DNA of 54,433 nucleotides from Bacteroidota bacterium (GTDB lineage Bacteria; Bacteroidota; JABWAT01): positions 1 to 54,433 of the forward strand of contig JAIUNL010000022.1 of the NCBI GenBank assembly GCA_020161835.1. The letters are read 5' to 3'. The notes under the pieces are model-generated. The model saw only the letters and a program-made list of their open reading frames with translations. It was not told the DNA's origin and did not search any database. Shown piece after piece: positions 17,638 to 25,599 of the stretch. A program made the translations under genes and the position numbers. Position 1 is the stretch's first letter. Each line of letters begins with the position of its first letter.

Positions 17638-18102
17638 TCAGGCTTCAGTTTCAACCTTGGGTTGATTGCTTGCGACAATCACCTTGATTTCACCGACAAT
17701 ATCCTGGAAGAGTTTAATCTCAACTGTGTATTCACCAACCTTGTTAATATGATCCAGGTTGATTTTACGACGGTCAATTTTAAATCCTTTTGCATCCAGC
17801 TGTTCTGCAACTGCTGCAGTGGTAACTGAACCGAAAAGTTTTCCATCTTCACCGGTGTTCATTTCAAAATGAAGAACAACTTTTTCGAGTTGGGATTTCA
17901 GGCTTTCGGCAAGTGCAACACTGTTTGCACGCAGTTTGGCAAGACGTTTTTTCTCGCCTTCAACTGTTTTTAGGTTTTTTTCAGTTGCAATAATTGCAAA
18001 CTGCTGAGGAACCAGGTAGTTACGGGCGTAACCATCACGAACTTTAACAATATCACCAATCGTTCCAAGTCCGTCTACTTCTTGTTTCAGAATAACTTTC
18101 AT
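17638..18102 (-). CDS. rplI: 50S ribosomal protein L9
   Basis: 154 aa. N-terminal domain with the L9 signature (MKVILKQEVDGLGTIGDIV then VRDGYARNYLVPQQFA), long connecting helix (about 40-75) and C-terminal rRNA-binding domain containing GEDGKLFGSVT. Last gene of rpsF-rpsR-rplI; a strong terminator follows. Confidence 0.96.
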   Translation of the reverse strand: MKVILKQEVDGLGTIGDIVKVRDGYARNYLVPQQFAIIATEKNLKTVEGEKKRLAKLRANSVALAESLKSQLEKVVLHFEMNTGEDGKLFGSVTTAAVAEQLDAKGFKIDRRKINLDHINKVGEYTVEIKLFQDIVGEIKVIVASNQPKVETEA

Positions 18103-18116
18103 GTGATAGACTCCTG

Positions 18117-18374
18117 TTAACGGATAGAGGTTGAAACGTAAGGCAGAATTGCCAGGTGACGTGCACGTTTGATGGCAGTAACAAGAACCCGCTGATGGTA
18201 AGCACAGGTTCCTGTGATACGGCGGGGAATGATTTTACCTTGCTCGGTGATAAACCGGCCAAGACGTTTTTCGTCTTTATAGTCAATATAGAGAACACCA
18301 GATTCGCAAAAACGGCAGGTGCGCTTTACGTTTGTCTGATTTCTGTTGGTCGGGCTTTTTCTTCTCATAATCAT
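18117..18374 (-). CDS. rpsR: 30S ribosomal protein S18
   Basis: 85 aa. Family core KRTCRFCESG, then RLGRFITEQGKIIPRRITGT with HQRVLVTAIKRARHLAILPY. Cys pairs CRFC suggest a metal-binding form. Two in-frame ATGs (18374 and 18368) are possible; MRRKSP from 18368 is the more usual S18 start, while the first has the better-spaced AGGCAGG. Partner of S6 on the small subunit platform. Confidence 0.95.
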   Translation of the reverse strand: MIMRRKSPTNRNQTNVKRTCRFCESGVLYIDYKDEKRLGRFITEQGKIIPRRITGTCAYHQRVLVTAIKRARHLAILPYVSTSIR

Positions 18375-18389
18375 AGTAGTGCCTGCCTT

Positions 18390-18776
18390 TTAGTTTTGAA
18401 TGGGTGTAGTTGGAACTGCTTCGGCGGCTTCTTTTTCATAAGCTACCTTTTTTGCATCCTTCTCACGCTGACCAAGAATTTTCTTGTCAATCAGAACAGT
18501 AAGAAAACGGAGCACATAATCATCGAGCTGAAGAGCACGTTCAATAATGGCAACAGAAGTTGTTGCGGCTGTATATTCCATGGTTACATAAAACCCGGAA
18601 TGTTTCTTCTGGATCGGATAGGCGAGCCTTTTCCGTCCAACCTTATCCAGTTTCAGGATTTCGGCGTTTTGTTCCTTAACAACTTCTGTAATCTTTGCGA
18701 TGGTATCTTCGATCATATTCTCTTCGATCGCCGCATTGATTATATAGGTTGTCTCGTAACGATTTGGACTTGTCAT
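18390..18776 (-). CDS. rpsF: 30S ribosomal protein S6
   Basis: 128 aa with the S6 ferredoxin-like fold sequence: RYETTYIINAAIEENMIED at the start, LDKVGRKRLAYPIQKKHSGF in the middle and LDDYVLRFLTVLIDKK. The C-terminal tail of ~30 residues is charged and probably disordered. It opens the S6-S18-L9 operon and has a candidate autoregulatory leader hairpin upstream (18829-18865). Confidence 0.95.
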   Translation of the reverse strand: MTSPNRYETTYIINAAIEENMIEDTIAKITEVVKEQNAEILKLDKVGRKRLAYPIQKKHSGFYVTMEYTAATTSVAIIERALQLDDYVLRFLTVLIDKKILGQREKDAKKVAYEKEAAEAVPTTPIQN

Positions 18777-18821
18777 GAGGTTTCCCTTTGGACTATGGCC
18801 TTCAGTTTATTCTGAAAGCAG

Positions 18822-18870
18822 GTTGACCGGCAGCAGGTTAAAAGTCCGGAAATCTGTCTGCTGCCTGACC
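18822..18870 (-). promoter_or_regulatory. candidate S6:S18-binding leader RNA of rpsF
   Basis: In the 116-nt space between hppA and rpsF the minus-strand RNA can form a perfect 8-bp stem GGCAGCAG / CTGCTGCC (18858-18865 and 18829-18836) over a 21-nt loop, extended by GGT/ACC after an asymmetric internal loop. The 3' arm runs directly into CCG. Known S6:S18 autoregulatory leaders have a hairpin with a conserved CCG at a bulge. Position and sequence fit, but the fold has not been tested against the published model. Confidence 0.45.
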
Positions 18871-18892
18871 AGAATTCCGGAGAGCTACAAAT

Positions 18893-21067
18893 TTACTTAA
18901 TTAATGGCGCAATTACCAGTGCAACGACAGACATTAATTTTATAAGGATATTCAGGGACGGACCGGCAGTATCTTTAAACGGATCACCAACCGTATCGCC
19001 AATTACCGCTGCCTTGTGTGCATCTGATCCTTTTTTGATTACGGTACCATCTTTTAAGGTGTAACCATGCTCAAAAGATTTTTTTGCATTATCCCAGGCA
19101 CCGCCTGCATTTGACATGAAAATGGCGAGAGCAACACCAGAAACCGTACATCCGGCAAGCATTCCGGCTAAAGCTTCTTTTCCGAGGCCGGGCATAAATC
19201 CGAAGAAAACCGGAATTGCAATTGCCATAAGTCCTGGAAGAACCATTTGTTTCAGTGCAGCTGAAGTCGAAATATCAATACATTTTTTATAATCTGCTTC
19301 AACGCCTTCTTTTCCTTCAAGCAGACCCGGAATTTCACGGAATTGACGGCGAACTTCCTGAACCATTTCCATTGCTGCTTTTCCTACAGCATTCATTGCC
19401 ATGGATGAAAACAGGAAGGGAAGTACACTGCCGATAAATAATCCGGCCATGATGGTTGGATTTGCAATGTTGATACCGGTTTTAAAGTCGATACCAGCAG
19501 CAGTCATATAAGCTGTAAACAAGGCCAGAGCTGTTAAGGCAGCAGAAGCAATTGCGAATCCTTTTCCGATTGCAGCAGTGGTGTTTCCAACAGCATCAAG
19601 CGTATCGGTTCTGCGGCGTACTTCTTTTGGTAATCCTGCCATTTCAGCAATTCCACCGGCATTATCAGAAATCGGACCGTAGGCATCAACAGCAAGCTGA
19701 ATTCCTGTTGTGGAAAGCATACCCAAAGCAGCAATTGCAACACCATAAACACCAGCAAGCTGGTAAGATCCCATAATTCCGATTGCAATCAGAATAACAG
19801 GAATTGCGGTTGACTGCATGCCCACTGCTAGTCCGGCAATAATGTTGGTTGCAGGTCCGGTTATTGATTGTTCAACAATACTGTTTACAGGTCCTTTGCC
19901 GGTTGCACAGTAATGTTCGGTAACCAACCCGACAGCAATTCCGATCAGGAGACCAAAAACAGTCGCACCGAAAACATTTATTGCTGTAATCGGAAGCAGA
20001 CTCATTGTATCAATCATGACGGCAGACGGCCACATCCATGTTGTAATAAAGTAAGTTGCAATCAGCATCGCACCACCGGCACCAAAGGTTCCGATATTCA
20101 AAGCCATCTGAGGATTACCACCTTCTTTGGTTCGGACAAAAAACGTTCCGATAACCGAAGCAACAATTCCTACTCCGGCAAGAATTAAAGGAAGAAGAAC
20201 TGGTGCAAGACCATTATACTGAGGTGAATTTGCTACAATTGAAGCACCAATCACCATGGTACCGACAATGGCGCCCACATAAGATTCAAAAAGATCTGCA
20301 CCCATTCCGGCAACATCACCCACATTATCACCTACGTTATCAGCAATAACGGCAGGGTTACGCGGATCATCTTCAGGGATGCCAGCTTCTACTTTTCCAA
20401 CTAGATCAGCTCCAACGTCAGCAGCTTTTGTATAAATTCCACCACCCACACGGGCAAATAAGGCAATTGAGGATGCACCCAGAGAAAATCCGGAAATAAC
20501 ATTCAACAGTTTAACAACGTTGTGATGCCAGGCTCCACTGGTTTCTTCGGTGATGCTTGATGCCAGAATATTGACATCAAAAAGGTTGGAATAAAGAATG
20601 AAGAGTCCGCCAAGACCCAGAATTCCAAGGCCGACAACAGACATTCCCATAACAGATCCGCCGGAAAAGGCAATCTGAAGGGCTTCTGCCAGACCGGTTC
20701 TTGCTGCATTTGTGGTTCTTACATTTGCCTTGGTGGCAACTTTCATTCCAAAGTAACCGGCAAGAGCAGAGCAAACTGCACCGACTGCAAAGGAAACACC
20801 AACTAACGGACTTGAATCAGCCTGACCCATGTTGGCGAAGGCAAGTAAGCCAGCAACGGCAACAACGAAAAGGAAGAGAATTTTGTATTCTCTGGATAGA
20901 AAAGCCATGGCACCATCAGAAATTGCTTTCGCAATCTGGGCCATTCGGGGTGTTCCTTCTTCCTGTTTGTTGATCCAGGAAGATTTATAATAGGCAAAAG
21001 CCAGAGCAAGGACGCCTGACCCGAGGATGATGTAAATAAATATTGAGTCGAGCATGAAGGTATTCAT
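18893..21067 (-). CDS. hppA: membrane-bound pyrophosphatase (ion-pumping), potassium-dependent type
   Basis: 724 aa with about 16 hydrophobic helices. It couples PPi hydrolysis to H+ or Na+ export across the cytoplasmic membrane. Substrate motifs are present: DVGADLVGKVEAGIPEDDPR with NPAVIADNVGDNVGD, and the C-terminal GDTVGDPFKDTAGPS. The position that separates cation classes reads GNTTAAIGKG (Ala, with Gly three residues on), which fits the K+-dependent class (K+-independent enzymes have Lys there). Whether H+ or Na+ is pumped cannot be read by eye. It sits between pth and rpsF, splitting a usually adjacent translation block. Confidence 0.95.
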   Translation of the reverse strand: MNTFMLDSIFIYIILGSGVLALAFAYYKSSWINKQEEGTPRMAQIAKAISDGAMAFLSREYKILFLFVVAVAGLLAFANMGQADSSPLVGVSFAVGAVCSALAGYFGMKVATKANVRTTNAARTGLAEALQIAFSGGSVMGMSVVGLGILGLGGLFILYSNLFDVNILASSITEETSGAWHHNVVKLLNVISGFSLGASSIALFARVGGGIYTKAADVGADLVGKVEAGIPEDDPRNPAVIADNVGDNVGDVAGMGADLFESYVGAIVGTMVIGASIVANSPQYNGLAPVLLPLILAGVGIVASVIGTFFVRTKEGGNPQMALNIGTFGAGGAMLIATYFITTWMWPSAVMIDTMSLLPITAINVFGATVFGLLIGIAVGLVTEHYCATGKGPVNSIVEQSITGPATNIIAGLAVGMQSTAIPVILIAIGIMGSYQLAGVYGVAIAALGMLSTTGIQLAVDAYGPISDNAGGIAEMAGLPKEVRRRTDTLDAVGNTTAAIGKGFAIASAALTALALFTAYMTAAGIDFKTGINIANPTIMAGLFIGSVLPFLFSSMAMNAVGKAAMEMVQEVRRQFREIPGLLEGKEGVEADYKKCIDISTSAALKQMVLPGLMAIAIPVFFGFMPGLGKEALAGMLAGCTVSGVALAIFMSNAGGAWDNAKKSFEHGYTLKDGTVIKKGSDAHKAAVIGDTVGDPFKDTAGPSLNILIKLMSVVALVIAPLIK

Positions 21068-21120
21068 AGCCGGATTTAGTCTCCCTTGTTGATTCTGCTG
21101 TTTGGTTTGTTTAAACGAAC

Positions 21121-21684
21121 TTATTTTTGGTTAAATAAATTCATTGCTTTTGGCAGTCCGTCTGCAACAATCGTTAGCACACTTTCGGCTGCCTGAGAAA
21201 TCATGGTCTCTGTCTGGTCACGTTCCGAAGCCGGAAAGGGAGACAAAACATAATCTGCCTGCCGCCCTTTTTCGAACTGGTTACCCACACCGCATCTGAC
21301 TCTGATAAACTGATCAGTTGAGAGCCGGTTGATAATATCAATCAGCCCGTTATGACCACCTGCACTTCCGCCAAGCCGTATTCTGACTTGCCCTGTGGGA
21401 AGATTTATGTCGTCACTGATCACAATCAGATGATCTGGGGTTTCTTTGAAAAAATGAACGGCAGATTGAATTGCCGTTCCGCTGAGATTCATGTAAGTAA
21501 TGGGTTTCATCAGAAGGATCCGGTCCTGGCCCAACTGTGATTTCACCGTCATGGCATTAAACTGCCTGTGTTCGACGGTTAACCCTAATTTTGATGCGAT
21601 TTTGTCTATAACCAAAAACCCGGCATTGTGCCGGGTTGTGGTATATTGATTTCCGGGGTTACCCAAGCCTGCAATGATAAACAT
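21121..21684 (-). CDS. pth: peptidyl-tRNA hydrolase
   Basis: 187 aa, normal length. Family signatures are GLGNPGNQYTTTRHNAGF (catalytic His in RHN), PITYMNLSG, ISDDINLPTGQVRIRLGGS and GGHNGLIDI. It recycles tRNA from prematurely released peptidyl-tRNA. It lies 3 nt downstream of rplY in the conserved prs-rplY-pth order. Confidence 0.95.
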   Translation of the reverse strand: MFIIAGLGNPGNQYTTTRHNAGFLVIDKIASKLGLTVEHRQFNAMTVKSQLGQDRILLMKPITYMNLSGTAIQSAVHFFKETPDHLIVISDDINLPTGQVRIRLGGSAGGHNGLIDIINRLSTDQFIRVRCGVGNQFEKGRQADYVLSPFPASERDQTETMISQAAESVLTIVADGLPKAMNLFNQK

Positions 21685-21687
21685 GTA

Positions 21688-22323
21688 TCAGGCTTTGGTT
21701 TCCTTCTTGCCTTTTGCAACCACTTCAGGTTCTGCAACAGCGGCGGTGGCAGTTGCAGCATCATAATCTTCACCACGTTTACGGGTGATAGAAACGACAG
21801 GTGCAATTGCATCTTCAAGAATCTGGATTCCGTCCAGAACGATATCACTAACGTGAATGCTGTCACCCAGATCAAGGTTGGTAATATCAACAGTGATATG
21901 ATCAGGAAGGTGCTTTTGATCGCAGCGAACTCTGAGGTGGTGAAGGTTAATTTGAAGAAGACCACCATTTTTGGCAACGCCAACTGAAGTACCGGTTGTG
22001 GAAACAGGAACTTCAACGGTGATTTTTTCATCACCGGCAACAGCCTGAAGGTCAAAATGGATGCAACGATCGGTAACCGGGTCAAACTGTAATTCTTTTA
22101 CTAAACCTTGTTTGGTTTCGCCATTACTGAGTTTGAGTTCAACCAGATGTGATTCTGTTGTGTAGATAAGGGGAATAAGTTCATTTTCCAGTACTGAAAA
22201 ATGGATATTTTCTTCACCATGGTGATAAATTACGGCTGGTACACGGCCTTCTTTGCGGATTGCTTTTGTACCGGTTTTTTTAATCTCACTTCTAATGAGA
22301 CCATTTAACTGAACGACTTCCAT
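21688..22323 (-). CDS. rplY: 50S ribosomal protein L25/general stress protein Ctc
   Basis: 211 aa, long (CTC) form: an N-terminal L25 5S-rRNA-binding domain (about 1-90, RKEGRVPAVIYHHGEEN), a C-terminal beta domain (about 95-185, VPVSTTGTSVGVAKNGGLL) and a low-complexity Ala/Glu/Lys tail. It sits between prs and pth. Confidence 0.93.
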   Translation of the reverse strand: MEVVQLNGLIRSEIKKTGTKAIRKEGRVPAVIYHHGEENIHFSVLENELIPLIYTTESHLVELKLSNGETKQGLVKELQFDPVTDRCIHFDLQAVAGDEKITVEVPVSTTGTSVGVAKNGGLLQINLHHLRVRCDQKHLPDHITVDITNLDLGDSIHVSDIVLDGIQILEDAIAPVVSITRKRGEDYDAATATAAVAEPEVVAKGKKETKA

Positions 22324-22364
22324 ACTATTTTACTCCGTCACTAAACATTAATAATAAGCTGTTT

Positions 22365-23297
22365 TTATTCAAAAAGCGATGAAATGGATTCATCGGTATA
22401 AATTCTGTGGATTGCTTCGGCAAAAACTTCAGAAACTGACATGACTGAAATCTTTTCAGATGGCTCTTTAAGGGGAATGCTATCAGTTACATATAACCTT
22501 GAAAGAACCGAATTTTCAATTTTCTCAAGTGCATTTCCTGAAAGAACGGCATGCGCAACTGCTGCCTGTACTGAAAGAGCACCTTTATCCATCAAAGCTG
22601 AAGCGGCATTGCACAAAGATCCGGCTGTGTCAACAAGGTCGTCAACAAGTAAAACATTTTTACCTTCAACGTCACCAATAATATTCATAACTTCAGCAAC
22701 GTTGGCTCTTGGCCGGCGTTTATCAACTACAACCAAATCTGCTTCAAGCTTTTTAGCAAAAGATCTTGCCAGTTTAATTCCACCTACATCCGGACTTGCA
22801 ACAATCAGATTAGGTATCTTTTTCTGACGGAAGTAAGGAATGAAAACAGCTGAGCTATACAGGTGATCAAACGGAATATCGAAAAACCCCTGAATCTGTG
22901 GTGCATGCAAATCCATGGTCACAATTCTGTCTGCACCTGCAGTTGTCAGAAGATTAGCCACAAGTTTTGCTGCAATCGAAATACGGGGTTGATCTTTGCG
23001 GTCCTGTCTGGCATATCCAAAATAGGGAATTACCGCAGAAACCCGGTTTGCACTTGCTCTTTTTGCTGCATCAAGCATGATGAGCAATTCCATGATATTG
23101 TCACCCGGCGGAAAGGTAGACTGGATGACATAGACATCACATCCCCTGATGGATTCAAGATACTGTCCGGAAATTTCGCCGTCAGAAAAATTCTGAATAG
23201 CAGCGTTCCCCAGAGGTAAACCCAATTGTGCAGCCACGCTTTCTGCGAACTTACGGTTAGAACGTCCGCTGAAAATCTTAATCTTTTTTTGGTACAT
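22365..23297 (-). CDS. prs: ribose-phosphate pyrophosphokinase
   Basis: 310 aa, normal length. It makes PRPP from ribose-5-phosphate and ATP for nucleotide, His and Trp synthesis. Motifs: the FSDGEISGQYLESIRG block near residue 37, the ATP/flexible region PYFGYARQDRKDQPR, DLHAPQIQGFFDIP, and the PRPP-binding VLLVDDLVDTAGS near residue 215. The ATG is only 42 nt downstream of tRNA-Gln on the same strand with no terminator between, so tRNA and prs are probably one transcript. Confidence 0.95.
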   Translation of the reverse strand: MYQKKIKIFSGRSNRKFAESVAAQLGLPLGNAAIQNFSDGEISGQYLESIRGCDVYVIQSTFPPGDNIMELLIMLDAAKRASANRVSAVIPYFGYARQDRKDQPRISIAAKLVANLLTTAGADRIVTMDLHAPQIQGFFDIPFDHLYSSAVFIPYFRQKKIPNLIVASPDVGGIKLARSFAKKLEADLVVVDKRRPRANVAEVMNIIGDVEGKNVLLVDDLVDTAGSLCNAASALMDKGALSVQAAVAHAVLSGNALEKIENSVLSRLYVTDSIPLKEPSEKISVMSVSEVFAEAIHRIYTDESISSLFE

Positions 23298-23339
23298 GTT
23301 GGTTAAGTTGTGGTTAACGCACGCCAGGAGTGTAAAAAG

Positions 23340-23411
23340 CTGGGGCGGCAGGATTCGAACCTGCGAGTGTCGGCTCCAAAGGCCGATGCCTTACCGCTTG
23401 GCGACGCCCCA
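23340..23411 (-). tRNA. tRNA-Gln (anticodon TTG)
   Basis: 72-nt cloverleaf read on the minus strand. Acceptor TGGGGCG pairs with CGCCCCA, the anticodon stem TCGGC/GCCGA encloses the loop CTTTGGA with anticodon TTG, and the T-arm has GGTTCGAATCC. The discriminator base is G and CCA is not encoded. A good promoter lies upstream at 23428-23458. prs follows 42 nt downstream. Confidence 0.95.
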
Positions 23412-23427
23412 GTAAATTTGAGAGCGA

Positions 23428-23458
23428 CAAAATTACAACTATCTATTTACTATGTCAA
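23428..23458 (-). promoter_or_regulatory. promoter of tRNA-Gln (and probably prs operon)
   Basis: Minus strand TTGACA (23453-23458), 17 nt, then TAATTTTG (23428-23435). It satisfies both the classic -35/-10 pattern and the Bacteroidota TTG-N20-TANNTTTG pattern, and lies 17 nt before the tRNA 5' end. Confidence 0.75.
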
Positions 23459-23517
23459 GAATTGAATTATTTTTTTGGAAGTTATCGGAAGGGGAGATGA
23501 TTTGATTCGGGTAGAAG

Positions 23518-23552
23518 AAAAAAGTGACCGGATCAGGAAACCAGACCCGGTC
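23518..23552 (-). terminator. terminator after the histone-H1-like gene
   Basis: Minus-strand hairpin with arms GACCGG (from 23552) and CCGGTC, extended inward by imperfect pairs, followed by a run of six T at 23518-23523. Confidence 0.75.
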
Positions 23553-23567
23553 CAAAATACAAGAAAT

Positions 23568-23786
23568 TTATTTTTTCTTGGCTTTTACAGCTGCAGCTTT
23601 GGTAGCTTCAGCATTTTTCAGATCCTGAACTTCTTTACGGATATCCTGAGAAAGTGTTTTCAGGTCAGCCATAGATTTCCGTACACGGGTGCCGGCAGCC
23701 TTGTTTCCTTTTTCATAGAATGCAACAAAGTCTTTTTGAGCGCTTTCTAACAAAGCGTGGACATCTGCATAACGATTTTTAGCCAT
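23568..23786 (-). CDS. histone H1-like DNA-binding protein
   Basis: 72 aa, lysine- and alanine-rich, with one predicted long helix pair (HALLESAQKDFVAFYEKGN then AGTRVRKSMADLKTLSQDIR) and a basic tail ending VKAKKK. This matches the small bacterial histone-H1/Hc1-like proteins common in Bacteroidota-type genomes. It probably binds and compacts DNA. It is monocistronic: its own promoter lies at 23848-23876 and a terminator follows. RBS AGGAG precedes the ATG. Confidence 0.8.
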   Translation of the reverse strand: MAKNRYADVHALLESAQKDFVAFYEKGNKAAGTRVRKSMADLKTLSQDIRKEVQDLKNAEATKAAAVKAKKK

Positions 23787-23847
23787 TTGGTTTATCTCCT
23801 AGTTGTGTCAAGTGTATCTTTTCGTTGTTGATTGCTAACGAAGTCGC

Positions 23848-23876
23848 ATATTACGAAGATTCGTTTTTCATGTCAA
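23848..23876 (-). promoter_or_regulatory. promoter of the histone-H1-like gene
   Basis: Minus strand TTGACA (23871-23876), spacer of 17, TAATAT (23848-23853): a near-perfect sigma70-type promoter about 60 nt before the ATG, as expected for an abundant nucleoid protein. Confidence 0.7.
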
Positions 23877-23890
23877 GTATTCCCGACACC

Positions 23891-23918
23891 AAAAAGCCTT
23901 ATTTTAACCTTTTAGGCT
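23891..23918 (-). terminator. weak terminator-like hairpin
   Basis: Minus-strand AGCCT / AGGCT with a 14-nt loop followed by five T, about 25 nt after the stop of the next upstream gene (23943-24614). The short stem makes this uncertain. Confidence 0.35.
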
Positions 23919-23942
23919 CGTTTTTTACTAAAAACTGCATTT

Positions 23943-24614
23943 TTATTTTCCAAGGGTGAGAAACTGACTCTTTTTTTGCCTGAAATCCCGCAACCCTGCA
24001 AAATTCAGGAAGGTGACAGGAAATGATCCGTTCCATTCTGAAATCCAGAACCAGGTTGTGTATGCAGGCTGGTCTGGTGCTGCCCAGATTTCGAGTTCAT
24101 GAAAGGTCGAAATCCCATCCGGGGGAAGTATTTCATCCAGATAAAAAACGGTGAATTGCTCCTTTGAAAACGAAGCGGCCAAACTAACCGGACTGATAAA
24201 CACAGGATTCCCTTCAGACTCTGCTGATGAAAGTAAAACAAGATTTGAAACCCCGGCAGTTAGCTGAGACATTTTGTTTAAATTCAAATTCAAATTCAAA
24301 TTTTCCAGAGAAATCAGATTACGCTGATGGCCACAAAAAGCGATGGCGGGTGCCATTCCTTCCGCAAAGAAGTTAATCATGGGCTTCAAAACAGTACCAG
24401 TAAGAAGAGCAATTATGTTTTCATGGCTTTCTGGCAGGATGTCGGGATGAAGTCCGGTCAGTTTTTTTAGGTCTATATTATTGTGTTCAGCGGCAAACCG
24501 TCTGCCATCCGGAATAATAATAAAGTGTTCGCCGGAAGATTTTATGGCTTTTCCGAGGTTTTCAAGTAACCGGTGGTCTGAAAGGTAAAAATCACTCAGA
24601 TAAAGTACGTTCAC
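23943..24614 (-). CDS. uncharacterised cytoplasmic protein, possibly amino-acid-kinase-like
   Basis: The frame is open to 24725, but that overlaps 115 nt of the preceding gene. The GTG at 24614 overlaps the upstream TGA (GTGA), giving a coupled start and 223 aa beginning VNVLYLSDFYLSDHRLLENL. No signal peptide. Alternating strands and helices and the stretch MINFFAEGMAPAIAFCGHQR loosely recall the acetylglutamate-kinase fold, but no catalytic glycine loop is present, so this is only a guess. An (LN)4 run is encoded by a hexanucleotide tandem repeat at 24280-24302. Confidence 0.6.
   Translation of the reverse strand: MNVLYLSDFYLSDHRLLENLGKAIKSSGEHFIIIPDGRRFAAEHNNIDLKKLTGLHPDILPESHENIIALLTGTVLKPMINFFAEGMAPAIAFCGHQRNLISLENLNLNLNLNKMSQLTAGVSNLVLLSSAESEGNPVFISPVSLAASFSKEQFTVFYLDEILPPDGISTFHELEIWAAPDQPAYTTWFWISEWNGSFPVTFLNFAGLRDFRQKKSQFLTLGK
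24280..24302. repeat. hexanucleotide tandem repeat inside a coding region
   Basis: Three full AAATTC units plus a partial one. On the coding strand it encodes alternating Asn-Leu. Six-nt steps keep the frame, so copy changes would vary protein length without inactivating it. Confidence 0.7.
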
Positions 24615-25372
24615 TGTGTTCGCTTTCTTATTTCGTAATCGGGCAGGTAAAAACCTAACATGACTCCGAGGCTTCCTGAAGTCACTTTCCCTGCTGTTCT
24701 GATTTGACGAAAAACAAAGCTGCAATTCACATAATTCCCAAGATAAATGCTGTAACCTGCTGTTCCTTCAAGAAAAAGCTGTTTTCTGGATGTTAATGCA
24801 CCTGCCTCAATAAAAAAACAGCTCAAATATTCTGTTCTCGGATAGGTCCGGAAGTAAAGGTCAATTCCGGTAGCAAAATTGCGGGAAAAGGAAACATTCT
24901 GATTTCCGGTTATAATACCTCCATTGAGGCGTGAACCATAAAATGAACGTCCAGAGTTGCTTCTGAGATGAATACCATATCCAGCGGTCAGCAGGGTTAT
25001 TTTTGACAAAGTTTGATTTTCACTGTCGAGGCTGTATTCATCAAAAAGTAACCTGAAAGAAGTAGACGAATCTGACTGTTCAAACTCAAATCGTTTGCCG
25101 ATGATCTGGGATGGCTGATTGCTGAAAAAAGATTGACCCACCCTAACGCCGCCGCTGAAAGATAAAAATCCTTTCAATACAACCTCAGAAAGGCGATTAT
25201 TTTTTTCGTAGTCCTGTTTTGCCAACGCACTGTCAAGGTAATCCGGTGGAAGTTCAATCAAAAACCGGGTTTTGGTTGATTTGACTTCCTGAGCAAATAA
25301 ATCAGGAAGAAGCACACACCCGAATTGAACAAGAAAGGTAAGTGTGAAAAAAGTTAAATTGTGGATTTTCAT
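24611..25372 (-). CDS. exported beta-barrel-like hypothetical protein
   Basis: 253 aa with an N-terminal signal peptide (MKIHNLTFFTLTFLVQFGCV with a following FAQ cleavage site). The second half consists of alternating hydrophobic/polar strands with many aromatic and glycine residues (YGIHLRSNSGRSFYGSRL, YFRTYPRTEYLSCFFIEAG, GVMLGFYLPDYEI), as in outer-membrane barrels. No family recognised. It overlaps the next gene's GTG start by 3 nt and is divergent from the secreted paralogs at 25600. Confidence 0.6.
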   Translation of the reverse strand: MKIHNLTFFTLTFLVQFGCVLLPDLFAQEVKSTKTRFLIELPPDYLDSALAKQDYEKNNRLSEVVLKGFLSFSGGVRVGQSFFSNQPSQIIGKRFEFEQSDSSTSFRLLFDEYSLDSENQTLSKITLLTAGYGIHLRSNSGRSFYGSRLNGGIITGNQNVSFSRNFATGIDLYFRTYPRTEYLSCFFIEAGALTSRKQLFLEGTAGYSIYLGNYVNCSFVFRQIRTAGKVTSGSLGVMLGFYLPDYEIRKRTQ

Positions 25373-25489
25373 ATTTCTGAAAGTACATTTTTTTTTTGAC
25401 TGATGCGAAAACCAGGGATTTCATATTGTTACGAAATATTGGAAACTAAAAACAAATTCTCGCAAAATTGACAATAAATTTACAAGTGG

Positions 25490-25521
25490 TTGGAAAAAAA
25501 TAAAAATAATATTTATATTTA
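25490..25521 (+). promoter_or_regulatory. candidate promoter of the first secreted paralog
   Basis: TTG (25490-25492), 21-nt spacer, TATATTTA (25514-25521), one base off TANNTTTG. It predicts a leader of about 70 nt. Confidence 0.45.
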
Positions 25522-25599
25522 ACTGACTCACTTCAGCACACAGGGAATTGATTCAGAGATCGGAAGTTTTTTCCTCACATCTACATAAAGGACTATAGA

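Noticed and set aside
18888..18895. Exact TAAATTTG on the minus strand at the end of hppA as an rpsF promoter
   Set aside because: No TTG lies at the required 17-23 nt upstream (nearest are 14 and 26 nt), so it is not counted as a promoter.
24615..24725. 37-residue extension of the 23943-24614 gene
   Set aside because: It is encoded inside the upstream gene, while the GTGA overlap gives a natural coupled start.
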